A stretch of 64,000 bases of DNA from Hofstenia miamia (taxonomy: Eukaryota; Xenacoelomorpha; Acoela). The notes under the pieces are model-generated. The model had not been told where the DNA came from and made no database searches. It was given only the letters and a program-made list of their open reading frames with translations. This document shows, one piece after another, positions 12,214 through 21,909 of this stretch (its first letter is position 1; each line of letters opens with the position of its first letter). The position numbers and the translations under genes were made by a program. The stretch covers positions 1,506,267-1,570,266 of the forward strand of contig SCFE01000005.1 of assembly GCA_004352715.1 (NCBI GenBank). Direction: 5' to 3'.

Positions 12214-12238
12214 CTGACGATGACTTTGTAAGTCGAAA
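12214..12238 (+). ncRNA. Hammerhead-like core in PLE 3' region
   Basis: CTGACGA is followed by T, a perfect 5-bp stem (GACTT/AAGTC, loop TGT) and GAAA. This is the catalytic-core order of a hammerhead ribozyme, except for one extra U between the core and stem II. PLE terminal repeats are known to carry hammerheads. It lies 47 nt past the endonuclease stop on the same strand. I could not find convincing partners for stems I and III. Confidence 0.5.
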
Positions 12239-12375
12239 TATATCTCTGCATGTTCTTATTAAGGTTAATATATTAGTTTATTGGTCTTAAGTATAAATCT
12301 ATCTTTAAAAATGAGGGAGTGATTCTTTTCAGATATTTCTGTATTTATATTGATTGTATGCCTCGATATTCAATA

Positions 12376-12642
12376 TTAAAGATGTAATCGTATAAATAAT
12401 AACTTTTTTTTAGTTTCTTGAGTTTGTAGTAAGTCTTGTAGTTTTTCTTTTATAATGCTATCGTCTACATATGTTGGATATGGATATTCATTACACCTTA
12501 ATATATCTTTAATCTTTATGATTGATTTATGAGGTTCTTCGTAATTTTGATCAATCATAAAATGTCGATGTATCAGATCTTTGATCATGGATTTCTTGTA
12601 TGCAAAAGGTGCGCTTGAATGATAATTACTAAATTTTATCAG
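12376..12642 (-). pseudogene. PLE reverse transcriptase C-terminus
   Basis: The minus strand reads FSNYHSSAPFAYKKS, then MIKDLIHRHFMID and ILRCNEYPYPTYVDDSI. This corresponds to the PLE segment between RT and endonuclease (x-PF.YK..LI..LIHR....., then L..NGYP...I). The frame is closed by a stop upstream near 12646. The catalytic RT motifs are not recognisable further upstream, so only the C-terminal piece survives. Confidence 0.65.
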
Positions 12643-13560
12643 TTAATTTGTTGTAATATGATGGCATAAATCTGTTTTTTATTCTTTCAATGTTAATATT
12701 TCATTAAAGTACTTTCTATTGTTTAGCTTCAATATTCTTTAAAAATTCAACACAATTTAATGTTTTTAAGTTGTTGGCATACTTTCACCTTGTTTTATTC
12801 TACCATCTCCCAACTTGTGCTCGTATAGTCCTCAACACAGATGCATTGAATTTATGAATACATTGGATTTATTGGATAATTCAAATGTTGATTTTAAGAA
12901 TATCGATTATGATATTAACTTAAATTCAATTAAAGCAAAACAACCAAAATTGTACACAAAATTTGATTCTACGAAATTGGCATCCTAATTACCCAAATCA
13001 ATTCAGGATTTTGAGAAACCTACAATTTTAAATCTCCAAATCCAAGTAATTGGGATCACTGCTTCAGCTAGAGATTTTGAATTTCGCATTTAGCATTTAA
13101 AAATAGTGTTTTTTGTTGCTTTTCAATTGTGAACTTGATGAATTGATCTATTGAAATGCATGTCGTCCATTGTCTTAGAAATTGAAATGGATGTTGTTTC
13201 GACATATTGCTCTTCAATTGTTGATTTAATTAATGAATTAAATTTTTGACAAATTGGAAATAATAATTTAAATTACAATTTATTCTTGAATATTGCATGT
13301 TGTGTATAAACTATTGTTATTAAATCAGGATGCTTGTATTGAAGATTATTTCCTTTAGATATAGTTAAAGACTATCTTCTTTTTAAGATAAGATAATCTA
13401 TATTCATTTGAATTATTTTACAATATTTTAGTGATATTTCAAATGAATAGCGTCATTAACTACTATGTACAAAAAAATGAATAATAACACAAATGAAATA
13501 AATAAAAAACACTGACTAAAAAACACACTGACTACGGATAGCTTACTAATTTCGATTTAT
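12643..13560. other. AT-rich stretch without recognised genes
   Basis: I see only decayed, stop-filled sequence here. The first 150 bp may be further PLE RT debris on the minus strand. Confidence 0.4.
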
Positions 13561-15290
13561 TGTATAATCGTTATTATAAAATTTAAATCCTATCCATGAT
13601 CTACCTGATATATACTTTTGTTTGAGAAATAATAATTTTAATTCTTTTTTGAATTTTTTAAGGTTGTCTATTATTTTCATTTCTTTTGGCAATATATTCC
13701 AGTTATAAATTGCAGTATTAATAAAGGATTGACTCGTGATATTTTTATTAAATTTAACACGTGAATAGTTTTTTGATCGTTTATTTTGCTTCAGACAATC
13801 TGCGAAAATGAGAATGATATCTCGTTGTAGGGTGGTATTTTCTTTATGAATTTGAAGAAATAAATAATAATATTGTAAATAATTAACTCTTGTGGAAAAA
13901 GAATAGATTTAGAAATATATTCTTTTGTTTTAGAAGAGTTTTTATTACAAACATTTAATGCCCATTTTAGTTGAACTCGAAGCTTTTTTAACATTTGGCT
14001 GTGTACATTAGTATATAAGATATTAGCATAGTTTAAATTACTCATAACAAATTCATGAAACATTTGAATTACTGCAATTGGGGGTAACTGTTGGGAAACA
14101 TGGGATATCTTTCTAATACCTATAGCCATTTTTTTAATAATAGTATTTATTTGCGACGTGAAATTAAGATTTGAATCTATTATTACTCCTAGATATTTAA
14201 ACTTATTAACAGGTATAACAGATGAATTATTGAAATTAATTGAATAGTCGGAGATGTCCGTTTTTTTCTAAAAGGTTGCATTATGCAAAATTCAGTTTTT
14301 TTCGTGTTAATACGCAATCTATGCATGTTAATATTTGCTCAATTTTATACAATTTGATTCAATAACTTTTACAGCTTTATCTAAGGATTTATTTCCACAG
14401 TAAATAGATGTATCATCGGCGTATTGTGTTATTTCACAGTCCGTAATTTCCCTCATGTCATTCACATAAATATTAAATAGCAGGGGACCTAGTATGGTTC
14501 CTTGAGGTACACCATTATTGACAGACAACCAATTTGAAAAAGTATCATTTAATTTAACTCGCTGAAGTCTATTACTTAAGTAATTAGATATAAGGTGGCA
14601 CTGTTAAGAGAAAAACCAATATTTTTTAATTTTCTTATTAATATATCATGGTTAATAGAATCGAATGCTTTTGAGAGGTCAAGACAGGCAATAGCAACAA
14701 ATTTATTAGAGTCTAATAGTGCTCTCCATTTTTCTGTCGTTTGTATAAGTGCGTCTGATGTTGAATAATTTTTTCTGAAACCAAATTGTGATTTGGACCA
14801 TAGTTTATGATGATTTAAATGAAGTGTAATTTGTTCATGTAATAATCTTTCAAATATTTTACTGATTGGTGATGTAATAGATATAGGTCGATAGTTTTTG
14901 GGACATTTTGGGTCGTCTTTTTTGTAAATTGGAGTAATATGAGCCTGTTTCAAGAAATCGGGAAAAATATTCCATTTTAAGCATTCATTAAAGATATAAT
15001 TTAAAGGTTCGGCAATATATTTCGCATTGTTTTTTAGTAACCATATTGGAATTTTTGAGGGGCCGCTTGACTTGTTTGATTTTAGTTTCTTGATTGCTTT
15101 AATTACTTCAAAACTTGTTAAAAAGCGAAAACCAAATTCAGGGATGTGCCTATTAGGAATTATTTCCTGGAATTTTGTTTGAGGACCGTCGTAATTACCT
15201 AGGTTTGCAAATGTTTGATTTAAAATATTGGAAATTTCAAAATCAGAGACGTATTGATTTCCATCGGGGTCTACAATTTTTTCTATGGGA

Positions 15291-15774
15291 GAAGATTTTG
15301 ATTTGGTACAATTCGAGATTTCGTTAATCAATCTCCATTTACTCTTTTGGTTCGGTAATTTTCTATATTCATTTTTAATATACTCATTGTAAGCTTTACG
15401 ATTTTCTATATTAGAAATATTTCTAGCTTTTTTGTATAATGCATAACTTTCAGGAGTACGGGCGTTAGAAAAAAATTTAAAAGCGTCATTTTTTTTGTTA
15501 ATTTTTTGCAGAAATCGGAAATCCAAGGCAAAGAAGATTTTGATTTGGTACAATTTGAGATTTCGTTAATCAATCTCCATTTACTCTTTTGGTTCGGTAA
15601 TTTTCTTTTTTCATGTTTAATATACTCATTGTAAGCTTTGCGATTTTCTATATTAGAAATATTTCTAGCTTTTTTGTATAATGCATAACTTTCAGGAGTA
15701 CGGGCGTTAGAAAAAAATTTAAAAGCGTCATTTTTTTTGTTATTAATTTTTTGCAGAAATCGGAAATCCAAGGC
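15291..15774. repeat. 242-bp tandem duplication inside LINE ORF2
   Basis: 15291-15532 and 15533-15774 are nearly identical copies of the EN-RT linker (both encode DAFKFFSNARTPESYALYKK). The period is not a multiple of three, so the duplication shifts the frame. It may be real or a misassembly; the two copies differ at several sites, which favours a real or haplotypic origin. Confidence 0.85.
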
Positions 15775-16032
15775 ATGTCATTCTTTATGTTTTTGCGAGA
15801 ATGATTAGTAACAAGGATTTTTTTCAGGACAATATTCATCTAAATAGGATTCAAGAATATCAAGAAAGCTTTTGATCATGTTGCTAGGATCAACCGCAAC
15901 GTATACAGAAGTCCAAGTTTCACGTGAAAGAGCATTTTTCAGGTTATCTATATTATCAGACGATTTTTCGCGAATAGTGATCCATTTTTTGGATATTTCA
16001 GAGCGTATTTTAGCTTTAGAGAAACTGGCTGA

Positions 16033-16257
16033 NNNNNNNNNNNNNNNNNNNNNNNNNNNNNNNNNNNNNNNNNNNNNNNNNNNNNNNNNNNNNNNNNNNN
16101 NNNNNNNNNNNNNNNNNNNNNNNNNNNNNNNNNNNNNNNNNNNNNNNNNNNNNNNNNNNNNNNNNNNNNNNNNNNNNNNNNNNNNNNNNNNNNNNNNNNN
16201 NNNNNNNNNNNNNNNNNNNNNNNNNNNNNNNNNNNNNNNNNNNNNNNNNNNNNNNNN
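16033..16257. other. Assembly gap (225 N)
   Basis: This N run removes most of the APE endonuclease domain of the LINE ORF2. Confidence 0.95.
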
Positions 16258-16520
16258 CCCCCTTGCTTTTACCGAGTATATTACAATGAGTTCTATCTTT
16301 TCTGAATAATTTATATTGATTATTGTTATCTGACCAGACAATGTCAAGGTCATTGCAGTTAAACCATGTCTCAGTAATGGCTAGCACTATATTTTCATAA
16401 AAATTGCTAATAAGTGACTTGTAATCGCAATTTTTATTAGATAAATTCTGGGCATTTAAATGAACGTATCATATCTTTCTTAGATGAAACATTTTTTAGA
16501 TATGTTTCATAATTGAGCAA

Positions 16521-16547
16521 AGGACCAGGATTTGCTTCGATTCCATG
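16521..16547 (-). other. 2A-like ribosome-skipping motif in LINE ORF2
   Basis: The minus strand encodes HGIEANPGP directly after a leucine-rich run (LVLKFLLLLI). The 2A consensus is D-[VI]-E-x-N-P-G-P. All of I-E-x-N-P-G-P is present, with Gly in place of the Asp. 2A-like peptides are known at the N-terminus of ORF2 in several CR1/L2-type and other non-LTR elements, where they separate a short leader from the catalytic polyprotein. Confidence 0.75.
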
Positions 16548-16767
16548 TATAAGTAATAATAAAAATTTTAAAACCAAAATTGCCAAAAGCTCGTTGATGA
16601 CGTTGAAGGGATTTTTTCTAGGTATATCTGTCATTGGAAAAATGCTGATAAAAGTTGCAAACTTAGATTTTAAGAAAAATTTGTGTTGGTGAACTACCCG
16701 TAGTCTTAGATTTACAAAGATAAATAAATCCATACCGTTTAGTGAAAAGTTAATAAGCGTCTTAGCT

Positions 16768-17682
16768 TTAGTACCTCGGAAGGTGAGAAATGATTAGGCG
16801 GTGTAGTTGAAAGGACTTCGGGGCGTAGCATCCTTGATTAATTGGTGCTGGTGAGTACAAGGTACGTGATTGCCTGTGATGTCGGGGTGGCATACGTGTA
16901 TTCGCTGGTCGATATGATTGATAAGAATTAAGTGACTTTGGCGGCAAAATTGAGCGGCCGTAGATGAAAGGATGCTTTGCATTTGCAAAATAGCTTTTAA
17001 TGCATCGTGCTAATATAGCATATCCAGATTCAGAGAAATGAATTCCTCCTCGTGTAAATAGATCTGCATCGACATATGCACCCTTGTAAAAATAACGGTT
17101 ATTTTCGAAGATCTTGTACTGCAATTGTTTTGCATTTTGATGTAATAATACATTGACTTCCGATGACATTATATTAAACGTTTTAATATATGGAAATGGT
17201 GCGAGTTCGCCCAATGTAATTTCTGCGTTTCGAAAGGAATGGCGTGTGGCAGTAATCAATTTTTCGAAAAGTGGTGTAAAATTCTTGTTTGATTGCATGA
17301 CGTCGTTTCTTCCAGCAGTGATCATCACCTTCTTTATATTGTTCCTTTGTGGCTATTGATAAATTATGTTTGAAATTTCCTCGATTGTAGCTCCAGGATA
17401 TGAATGAATCGTGACATCGTGATCTTTCACAAGTTTATTTGCCCTCAAATTGCGATACATTGATGTTCCAATTATCAATGTATCCAAAGTTTCTTTGATA
17501 TGTTTGACTTTTCGTTGGTTTGTTTCACTTTTTTCTGGAGCATTTGTTTTGGAAACATTGTAGCTGTTCGTGCAATTAGTGTTTGATGTTACTAGTGGTG
17601 AGCGTGTTTCTTTTGAAAGGGATGGCGATTCTTCAATATTTGAGATTTTCCAAAGTAGGGAGTGTAGTTTGAGGTCATCCAT
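16768..17682 (-). pseudogene. LINE ORF1 with SGNH/esterase-like domain
   Basis: CR1-group ORF1 proteins bind the LINE RNA and often carry an SGNH-hydrolase fold. Here block I reads DTLIIGTSMYRNL (about 17480-17440), with GTS where GDS is usual. Block III reads VMITAGRNDVM (about 17330-17295; family GxND). Block V reads ADLFTRGGIHFSESGY (about 17075-17025), giving the D..H pair. A basic tail rich in Tyr, Pro and Arg follows to 16768. An in-frame TAG at 17353-17355 splits the ORF. Upstream of the ATG at 17682 the frame stays open to about 17754 without another ATG. ORF2 follows after about 35 bp. Confidence 0.78.
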
Positions 17683-17811
17683 TGATAATGTGGCAAAAGG
17701 TGCAGCTAACTTAGCGGCGGTGATGCGTTTTTGCGAATCAAAATCTCCAATAAACTAAAAACTGTTAATTGTATCGAGTAGAGCGCGCTAGCTAGACCCG
17801 ACTATCTCAAA

Positions 17812-18072
17812 GAGAAGCATGATTGGTTGTGTCGAGAAGCATGATTGGTTTTAGTTATATAAAATTGTTAAATTTTATCATATAAAAAGCTTCATATAAA
17901 GTATCTTGCGTGAAGTAGTCTAACATTACCTCATTGTAAGCCAATAGAAAATGGTTGCAAGTAGTATGAAGTGCCCGAGACGACCTCCCACAAATTGACA
18001 TTTTGACCTTGGTGGGCATGGCTATGACGTAATTGTATACTTTGACCGTCTGTGTATCTCTGACGTCATTGG
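17812..18072 (-). promoter_or_regulatory. Promoter-like 5' region of the LINE
   Basis: A 22-bp unit, GAGAAGCATGATTGG, occurs twice (17812 and 17834); on the minus strand this gives two CCAAT boxes about 130-170 bp upstream of the ORF1 ATG. A perfect CRE palindrome, TGACGTCA, lies at 18061-18068, directly abutting another inverted CCAAT. Related TGACGTAATTGG boxes recur nearby (18524). The arrangement suggests an internal LINE promoter, but activity cannot be judged from sequence. Confidence 0.4.
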
Positions 18073-18089
18073 AACATATTCTCTTTTGT

Positions 18090-18640
18090 TATAATATTTA
18101 TTGGTCAAACACATTTGTTTGCAGTCTATTGTATAAAATGTAACCAATTCTTTTATACATATACATAAATAATTGGCCGTGTATATTGGAGGGGTGGGGG
18201 GGGGGNNNNNNNNNNNNNNNNNNNNNNNNNNNNNNNNNNNNNNNNNNNNNNNNNNNNNNNNNNNNNNNNNNNNNNNNNNNNNNNNNNNNNNNNNNNNNNN
18301 NNNNNNNNNNNNNNNNNNNNNNNNNNNNNNNNNNNNNNNNNNNNNNNNNNNNNNNNNNNNNNNNNNNNNNNNNNNNNNNNNNNNNNNNNNNNNNNNNNNN
18401 NNNNNNNNNNNNNNNNNNNNNNNNNNNNNNNNNNNNNNNNNNNNNNNNNNNNNNNNNNNNNNNNNNNNNNNNNNNNNNNNNNNTGGCCGTGTATATTGGA
18501 GGGGTGGGGGGGGTTGGTTGTATCACTGACGTAATTGGAATAGGTACTGTTGGTAAACACTTTTTTTTATAATCTATTTTTTAAAATGTAGCCAATTTTT
18601 TTATATATATTACATAAATAATTGTCAAAGATCATTGAAA
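18090..18640. repeat. Tandem repeat straddling a gap (N at 18206-18483)
   Basis: Both gap edges end in the same text: TGGCCGTGTATATTGG followed by AGGGGTGGGGGGGG. The flanks also match: a TAAAATGTA(A/G)CCAATT block, then ACATAAATAATTG, on the left (about 18134-18176) and right (about 18582-18626). A tandem array with a poly-G tract probably filled the gap and stopped assembly. Confidence 0.7.
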
Positions 18641-19430
18641 TTCTATGTGCAAGAAATTCAAATTTTTGGAATTATATTTTATTGCTAAATTTCTTAGGTA
18701 AAAGTCATAATTAATAAGTATTTTCAAACAAAAATATTTTGTTTTATTTTACATACTTGCTTTTTGTTAATGTATGTAACTTGCTTATTTATGTGGCTAA
18801 TTTAGTTTACATACTTGTTTTTTTATTTTTTTATTTACATACTTATTTCACATACTTGTTTTATTTAGTAAAATTTAATAACAAATGTTTGAATCAGAGA
18901 GATAATAATAGTCGTTACAAGTGTAATGGCTTATTTCGGTAATAAAGCAAAATAATTTTTCGGAACTAGTTTATGCAAAAACTGTTGCATCGGATGTATA
19001 AAATTCACCCTCTGCAGATCTAACTGATGCCTAGTGTGCTTAGTAGTAATGGGTGACTATCTTTGCAAACCTCGATAGACAATGGCACAAAAGTGAATCC
19101 AGAAGAAGCAATATCTTTGGCTAGTTTGCAATCACCAGAAACTTCAAGCGCAGAACCAACAGTATAAATCATTGAAGGAGAACAAATTTTTATTCACAGA
19201 CTACGTTAACAATATATCAAAACTGATAGGAAGTCTGAAAGCATTACAACTGTAGAGAAAAATTAAGAAATAAAATATTGCGTTTTTGGGTTTCTGTTAG
19301 TTGAATAGTCCAGGTTATAAAATTTAAAACTCCTCCATATGAATTCAAATATTTCTTTACTATAATTATAGAAATATGAATTGATACTTGTTTAAATATC
19401 TTAAACTTATTCAGTGGCATTTATTCGCTA
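18640..19430. other. AT-rich stretch, no gene recognised
   Basis: TTTTT/ACATACTTG motifs recur between 18720 and 18870. A short Ser/Glu-rich reading around 19080-19165 is too degraded to assign. Confidence 0.4.
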
Positions 19431-19439
19431 GGTAAGTAT

Positions 19440-19735
19440 TCCAAAGTTTTATAGAGGTATTAATGAATTTTTTATAGTTCTCATTTTATGAAGAATTGGT
19501 TTCATATTTCGAGTGCATGTGTTTAGGTGTACGATTTTAAAGAGGTTATAAAAATTCATCATATTGTAGGGGTTAATGTTGTTTACGAGCCTATACAATG
19601 TTGTTCATACATTTATATGAATTAGGCATTGAGGATTTAAGAAGTTTCTACTCAATGTTTTGTATTCAGTATTATTAATAACAGAAGAATAGTTGCTTGT
19701 TGCAAATTGCATTGACCATTTCAAATGTGTATTAA
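19440..19735 (-). pseudogene. LINE RT C-terminal relic
   Basis: On the minus strand the sequence reads LKWSMQFATSNYSSVI, EYKTLSRNFLNPQCLIH, VCTTLYRLVNNINPYNM and ILHKMRTIKNSLIPL. This is the post-RT region of CR1/jockey-type LINE ORF2, parallel to LKWALNVCNKNSS in the LINE at 13.5-17.7 kb but from a different subfamily. No RT motifs or start remain around it. Confidence 0.6.
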
Positions 19736-20440
19736 TTGTCTTTATCATTTATTCATTTAATTTAGAAATTCTTCATTCACATCCTTATAAAGTACTTTGC
19801 CATAATAAAAAAAATCATCAATAAATTTATTAACAATGTATTGAAATATATCAAAAATATAAAACATAAAAATTAAATAAAGAACACATAAATACAAGTG
19901 GGTTTCAAAAAATATGCATGGTAAAACCAACATCAAGAGGCTTTGTTTTCCACAGGATAATATGAGGCAAAGTCTAATTCATCAGTTAATTCCACAATGC
20001 TAAAATCAAGACGATCTTGAACTTTATTTAAAATCAAAGTAACTTCAGGACTAAAAACGAATGTGATTGCCAATGATTTAGTTTAATAACAACCAACACA
20101 TGCAAACACTTTGCATATAGGAGTTTGTATCTTCTGGCAAATCATGTTTAAATCTAATGATCAATCTTTCAAAAAGCCATTCCAGTGCCAAATGTGTTAC
20201 AACAAAAAATTCTCTTTTGGAAATCCAGAAAGGACGATAATTATTCTTCTTGTTTCATTCCTCGGTAAATTATCTAGCATGAAAATTCTGATCAAATAAA
20301 TATTCGGTCAGTGTTACGCATCTTGGAACAAAATTAAAATAAATTAATTTCAAACAAGAACTGTTAGTCACTTGAGGTAGTGGCTGGCTCCAGTTAAGTG
20401 GTGATTAACTTCAAGCCTGAATATGGCATGGTTTCGTCTA

Positions 20441-20796
20441 CAGGGTTGTCAAAAAGTCAGGTAACATTTTGAAGAAAAACGATATTAGCAATACACATAT
20501 ATTTAAGTACCATACATTGAAATATAAAATGAAACAAACATTAAATATGTTTATTTTGTTAATTGTCGTCCATTTCTCTCTATCAATCGCTGGAAGCGAT
20601 TAACCACTGGTTGTGTAACATGTGTAATCATGTCAGCTGGTATCCGCGCAATCTCCTCTTCAATAAATAACTTTAAAGATGCTATTGTATCAGGCTTCTT
20701 GCTATAAACGCTATCCTTTACATAACCCCAAAGCCAGAAATCAGGAGGGGTAAGATCAGGATATCTGGCTGGCCATTCAACTGGGCCACGGCGACC
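20441..20796 (-). mobile_element. Mariner-like element, 3' end only
   Basis: The terminus CAGGGTTGTCAAAAAGTCAG begins at 20441, directly after TA. Inside it lies the end of a transposase read on the minus strand (20551-20796). The rest of the element, including the other terminus, is missing beyond about 20796, so this is a truncated copy. Confidence 0.75.
20551..20796 (-). pseudogene. Mariner-type transposase C-terminus
   Basis: The minus strand encodes GPVEWPARYPDLTPPDFWLW, then GYVKDSVY, an amphipathic helix region and a stop at 20551-20553. WPxRxPDLxPxDFxLW is the third catalytic motif (DDxD type) of mariner/IS630 transposases. About 80 residues remain in an uninterrupted frame, with no N-terminal part. 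Confidence 0.8.
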
Positions 20797-20906
20797 CTAT
20801 ATAAGGAATTACTCAACCATTTTAGTTTGTATGCCTTGTAAGTTAGTGAAGAGAAAATTTCTGATTAAAGTGTTGTATTGTTTCTCACTAAAAAGTGGAT
20901 AATCTT

Positions 20907-21449
20907 ATGCCTACGTGTGCCGACCTTGCCTTAAGTATAGAAAGGGTAACAGAACGATTAGATGATCTCGACACCAGACTCCAACAGCAGCAGCAGTTCA
21001 GTCAACCTATCCCTCCACAGAAGGATGTTCCAGCTCCTCATCAGAATTCTCAATCTGCCGGACCTTCAACTCAACCTACTATTTCATCAGAACCATTCGC
21101 CTTTGATCAAATTACTATGGTCCATGACCAAGTCAATCAAATTGTTAATAGCTCAAAGACCAGTCCTCGCGACAAACATGAACTCGAGCTCCTTTCCTTG
21201 CTCTGTGATGACTACCACCATTTCTCACCAGACAACAGAAAATCATTCTCCAAACGCATCAGGATCTTATTGTCAGCTAGTACCTTTGGATGGACCCCTA
21301 CACTCAGAGCAACAAGCAACGCAGCACTTGAGTCAATCGGAGTGCCCCATCTGCAACCTCAGCCTCAACGATTTGGACAACAGCAGTATCCCAACACATT
21401 TAGAAGAAAGAGCAGAGGACGTGGAAGAGGAAAGTCAAACTCAAAATAA
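20907..21449 (+). CDS. Gag-like ORF of a retroelement
   Basis: The first in-frame ATG is at 20907. The protein of about 180 residues starts with a predicted coiled coil (LALSIERVTERLDDLDTRLQ), followed by a Gln/Pro-rich linker, a helical middle (DKHELELLSLLCDDYHHF) and a basic end (FRRKSRGRGRGKSN). A nucleic-acid-binding basic tail after a helical domain suggests a Gag/capsid role. A TATATAAGG sequence lies about 110 bp upstream (20798). Another open frame overlaps and extends past its end. I do not recognise the family; a DIRS-like Gag is one guess. Confidence 0.5.
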   Translation: MPTCADLALSIERVTERLDDLDTRLQQQQQFSQPIPPQKDVPAPHQNSQSAGPSTQPTISSEPFAFDQITMVHDQVNQIVNSSKTSPRDKHELELLSLLCDDYHHFSPDNRKSFSKRIRILLSASTFGWTPTLRATSNAALESIGVPHLQPQPQRFGQQQYPNTFRRKSRGRGRGKSNSK

Positions 21450-21909
21450 TTTAACGCATGTCACATCTTTAGACAATCTGGAATTGGATACTGTATCACA
21501 AGTTGATCTTTTTGGTGATTCTGGACTACAGCATAATTTCTCGTCACTTAGTTTATCTTCTCATAATTTGGAGGTTAATGCCGGGTTATCTCAAGTGTCA
21601 TTAAGTGCCTTTTCTTCTTCTAATTTGGAGGTTCCCGTCATTACAATTAATTCAAGTGCAGAGCAAATTGTTTCTAGTCCGATTAATATTGAATACTCTT
21701 TTGTGGAAGTTTCACCACCCTTTACACCAGATCCGCTCATACACTCGACTCCAGTTTACGTCCAGGAAATGGATAATCAGCAATTGCCTCAGGAAGCAGT
21801 CGCAGCAATAGTTACGCCCCAATTAGTCAATATAGAAGTCGAAGATGTCATTTTTCAGAATTATTCAACGGAGCAGAAAACGTTGCGGTTCGAAGTAAGG
21901 TTGTTGTAA
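21450..21909 (+). CDS. Ser-rich ORF extension, meaning uncertain
   Basis: A frame open since 20962 overlaps the gag-like ORF and continues 460 bp beyond its stop. The extension is Ser/Leu/Val-rich with a loose internal repeat (SSHNLEVNAGL and SSNLEVPVI). It may be a -1/+1 shifted continuation of the gag-like protein. The opposite strand over 21450-21848 also reads as a degraded RNase H-like stretch (SILTNWGVTIAATA) after the RT. One of the two is a shadow, and I cannot decide which. No domain is recognised. Confidence 0.25.

Larger units (their letters stand above)
11398..12642. mobile_element. Penelope-like element fragments in opposing orientation
   Basis: Three coding relics of Penelope-like elements (PLE: RT plus GIY-YIG endonuclease) are packed here. 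They are a minus-strand GIY-YIG piece (11570-11728), a plus-strand GIY-YIG piece (11785-12167), and a minus-strand RT C-terminus (12376-12642). The two GIY-YIG pieces diverge from about 11750. Each is followed downstream on its own strand by a TGAC..T-hairpin-CGAAA structure. This fits a minus-strand PLE interrupted or joined by an inverted copy. Confidence 0.7.
13575..16733 (-). pseudogene. LINE ORF2: 2A-like, APE endonuclease, RT
   Basis: ORF2 would nick target DNA and reverse-transcribe the element. In order on the minus strand: a hydrophobic N-terminus ending in HGIEANPGP (16547-16521); APE start LAITETWFNCNDLD and RKDRTH (about 16385-16265), then the N gap; linker with a tandem duplication (15774-15291); RT fingers ITPIYKKDDPKCPKNYRPIS (about 14950); motif A LDLSKAFDSINHD (about 14690-14645); GVPQGTILGPLLFNIY (about 14515-14460); and catalytic YADD at 14423-14412. 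The C-terminus includes LKWALNVCNKNSS (about 13960) and YNWNILPKEMK (about 13700). Frame is lost at the duplication, near 14576-14528, and between 14328 and 14129. Confidence 0.85.
13560..17756 (-). mobile_element. CR1-group LINE, nearly full length but inactivated
   Basis: The element is read on the minus strand: a promoter-like 5' region (17812-18072), ORF1 with an SGNH/esterase domain, ORF2 with a 2A-like motif, APE endonuclease, RT and C-terminal region, then a short 3' end near 13560. This order, with an esterase ORF1, is typical of the CR1/L2/Daphne group. An N gap (16033-16257), a 242-bp internal duplication, an in-frame stop in ORF1 and breaks in RT make it inactive. No poly(A) or microsatellite tail is obvious at 13560. 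Confidence 0.85.
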
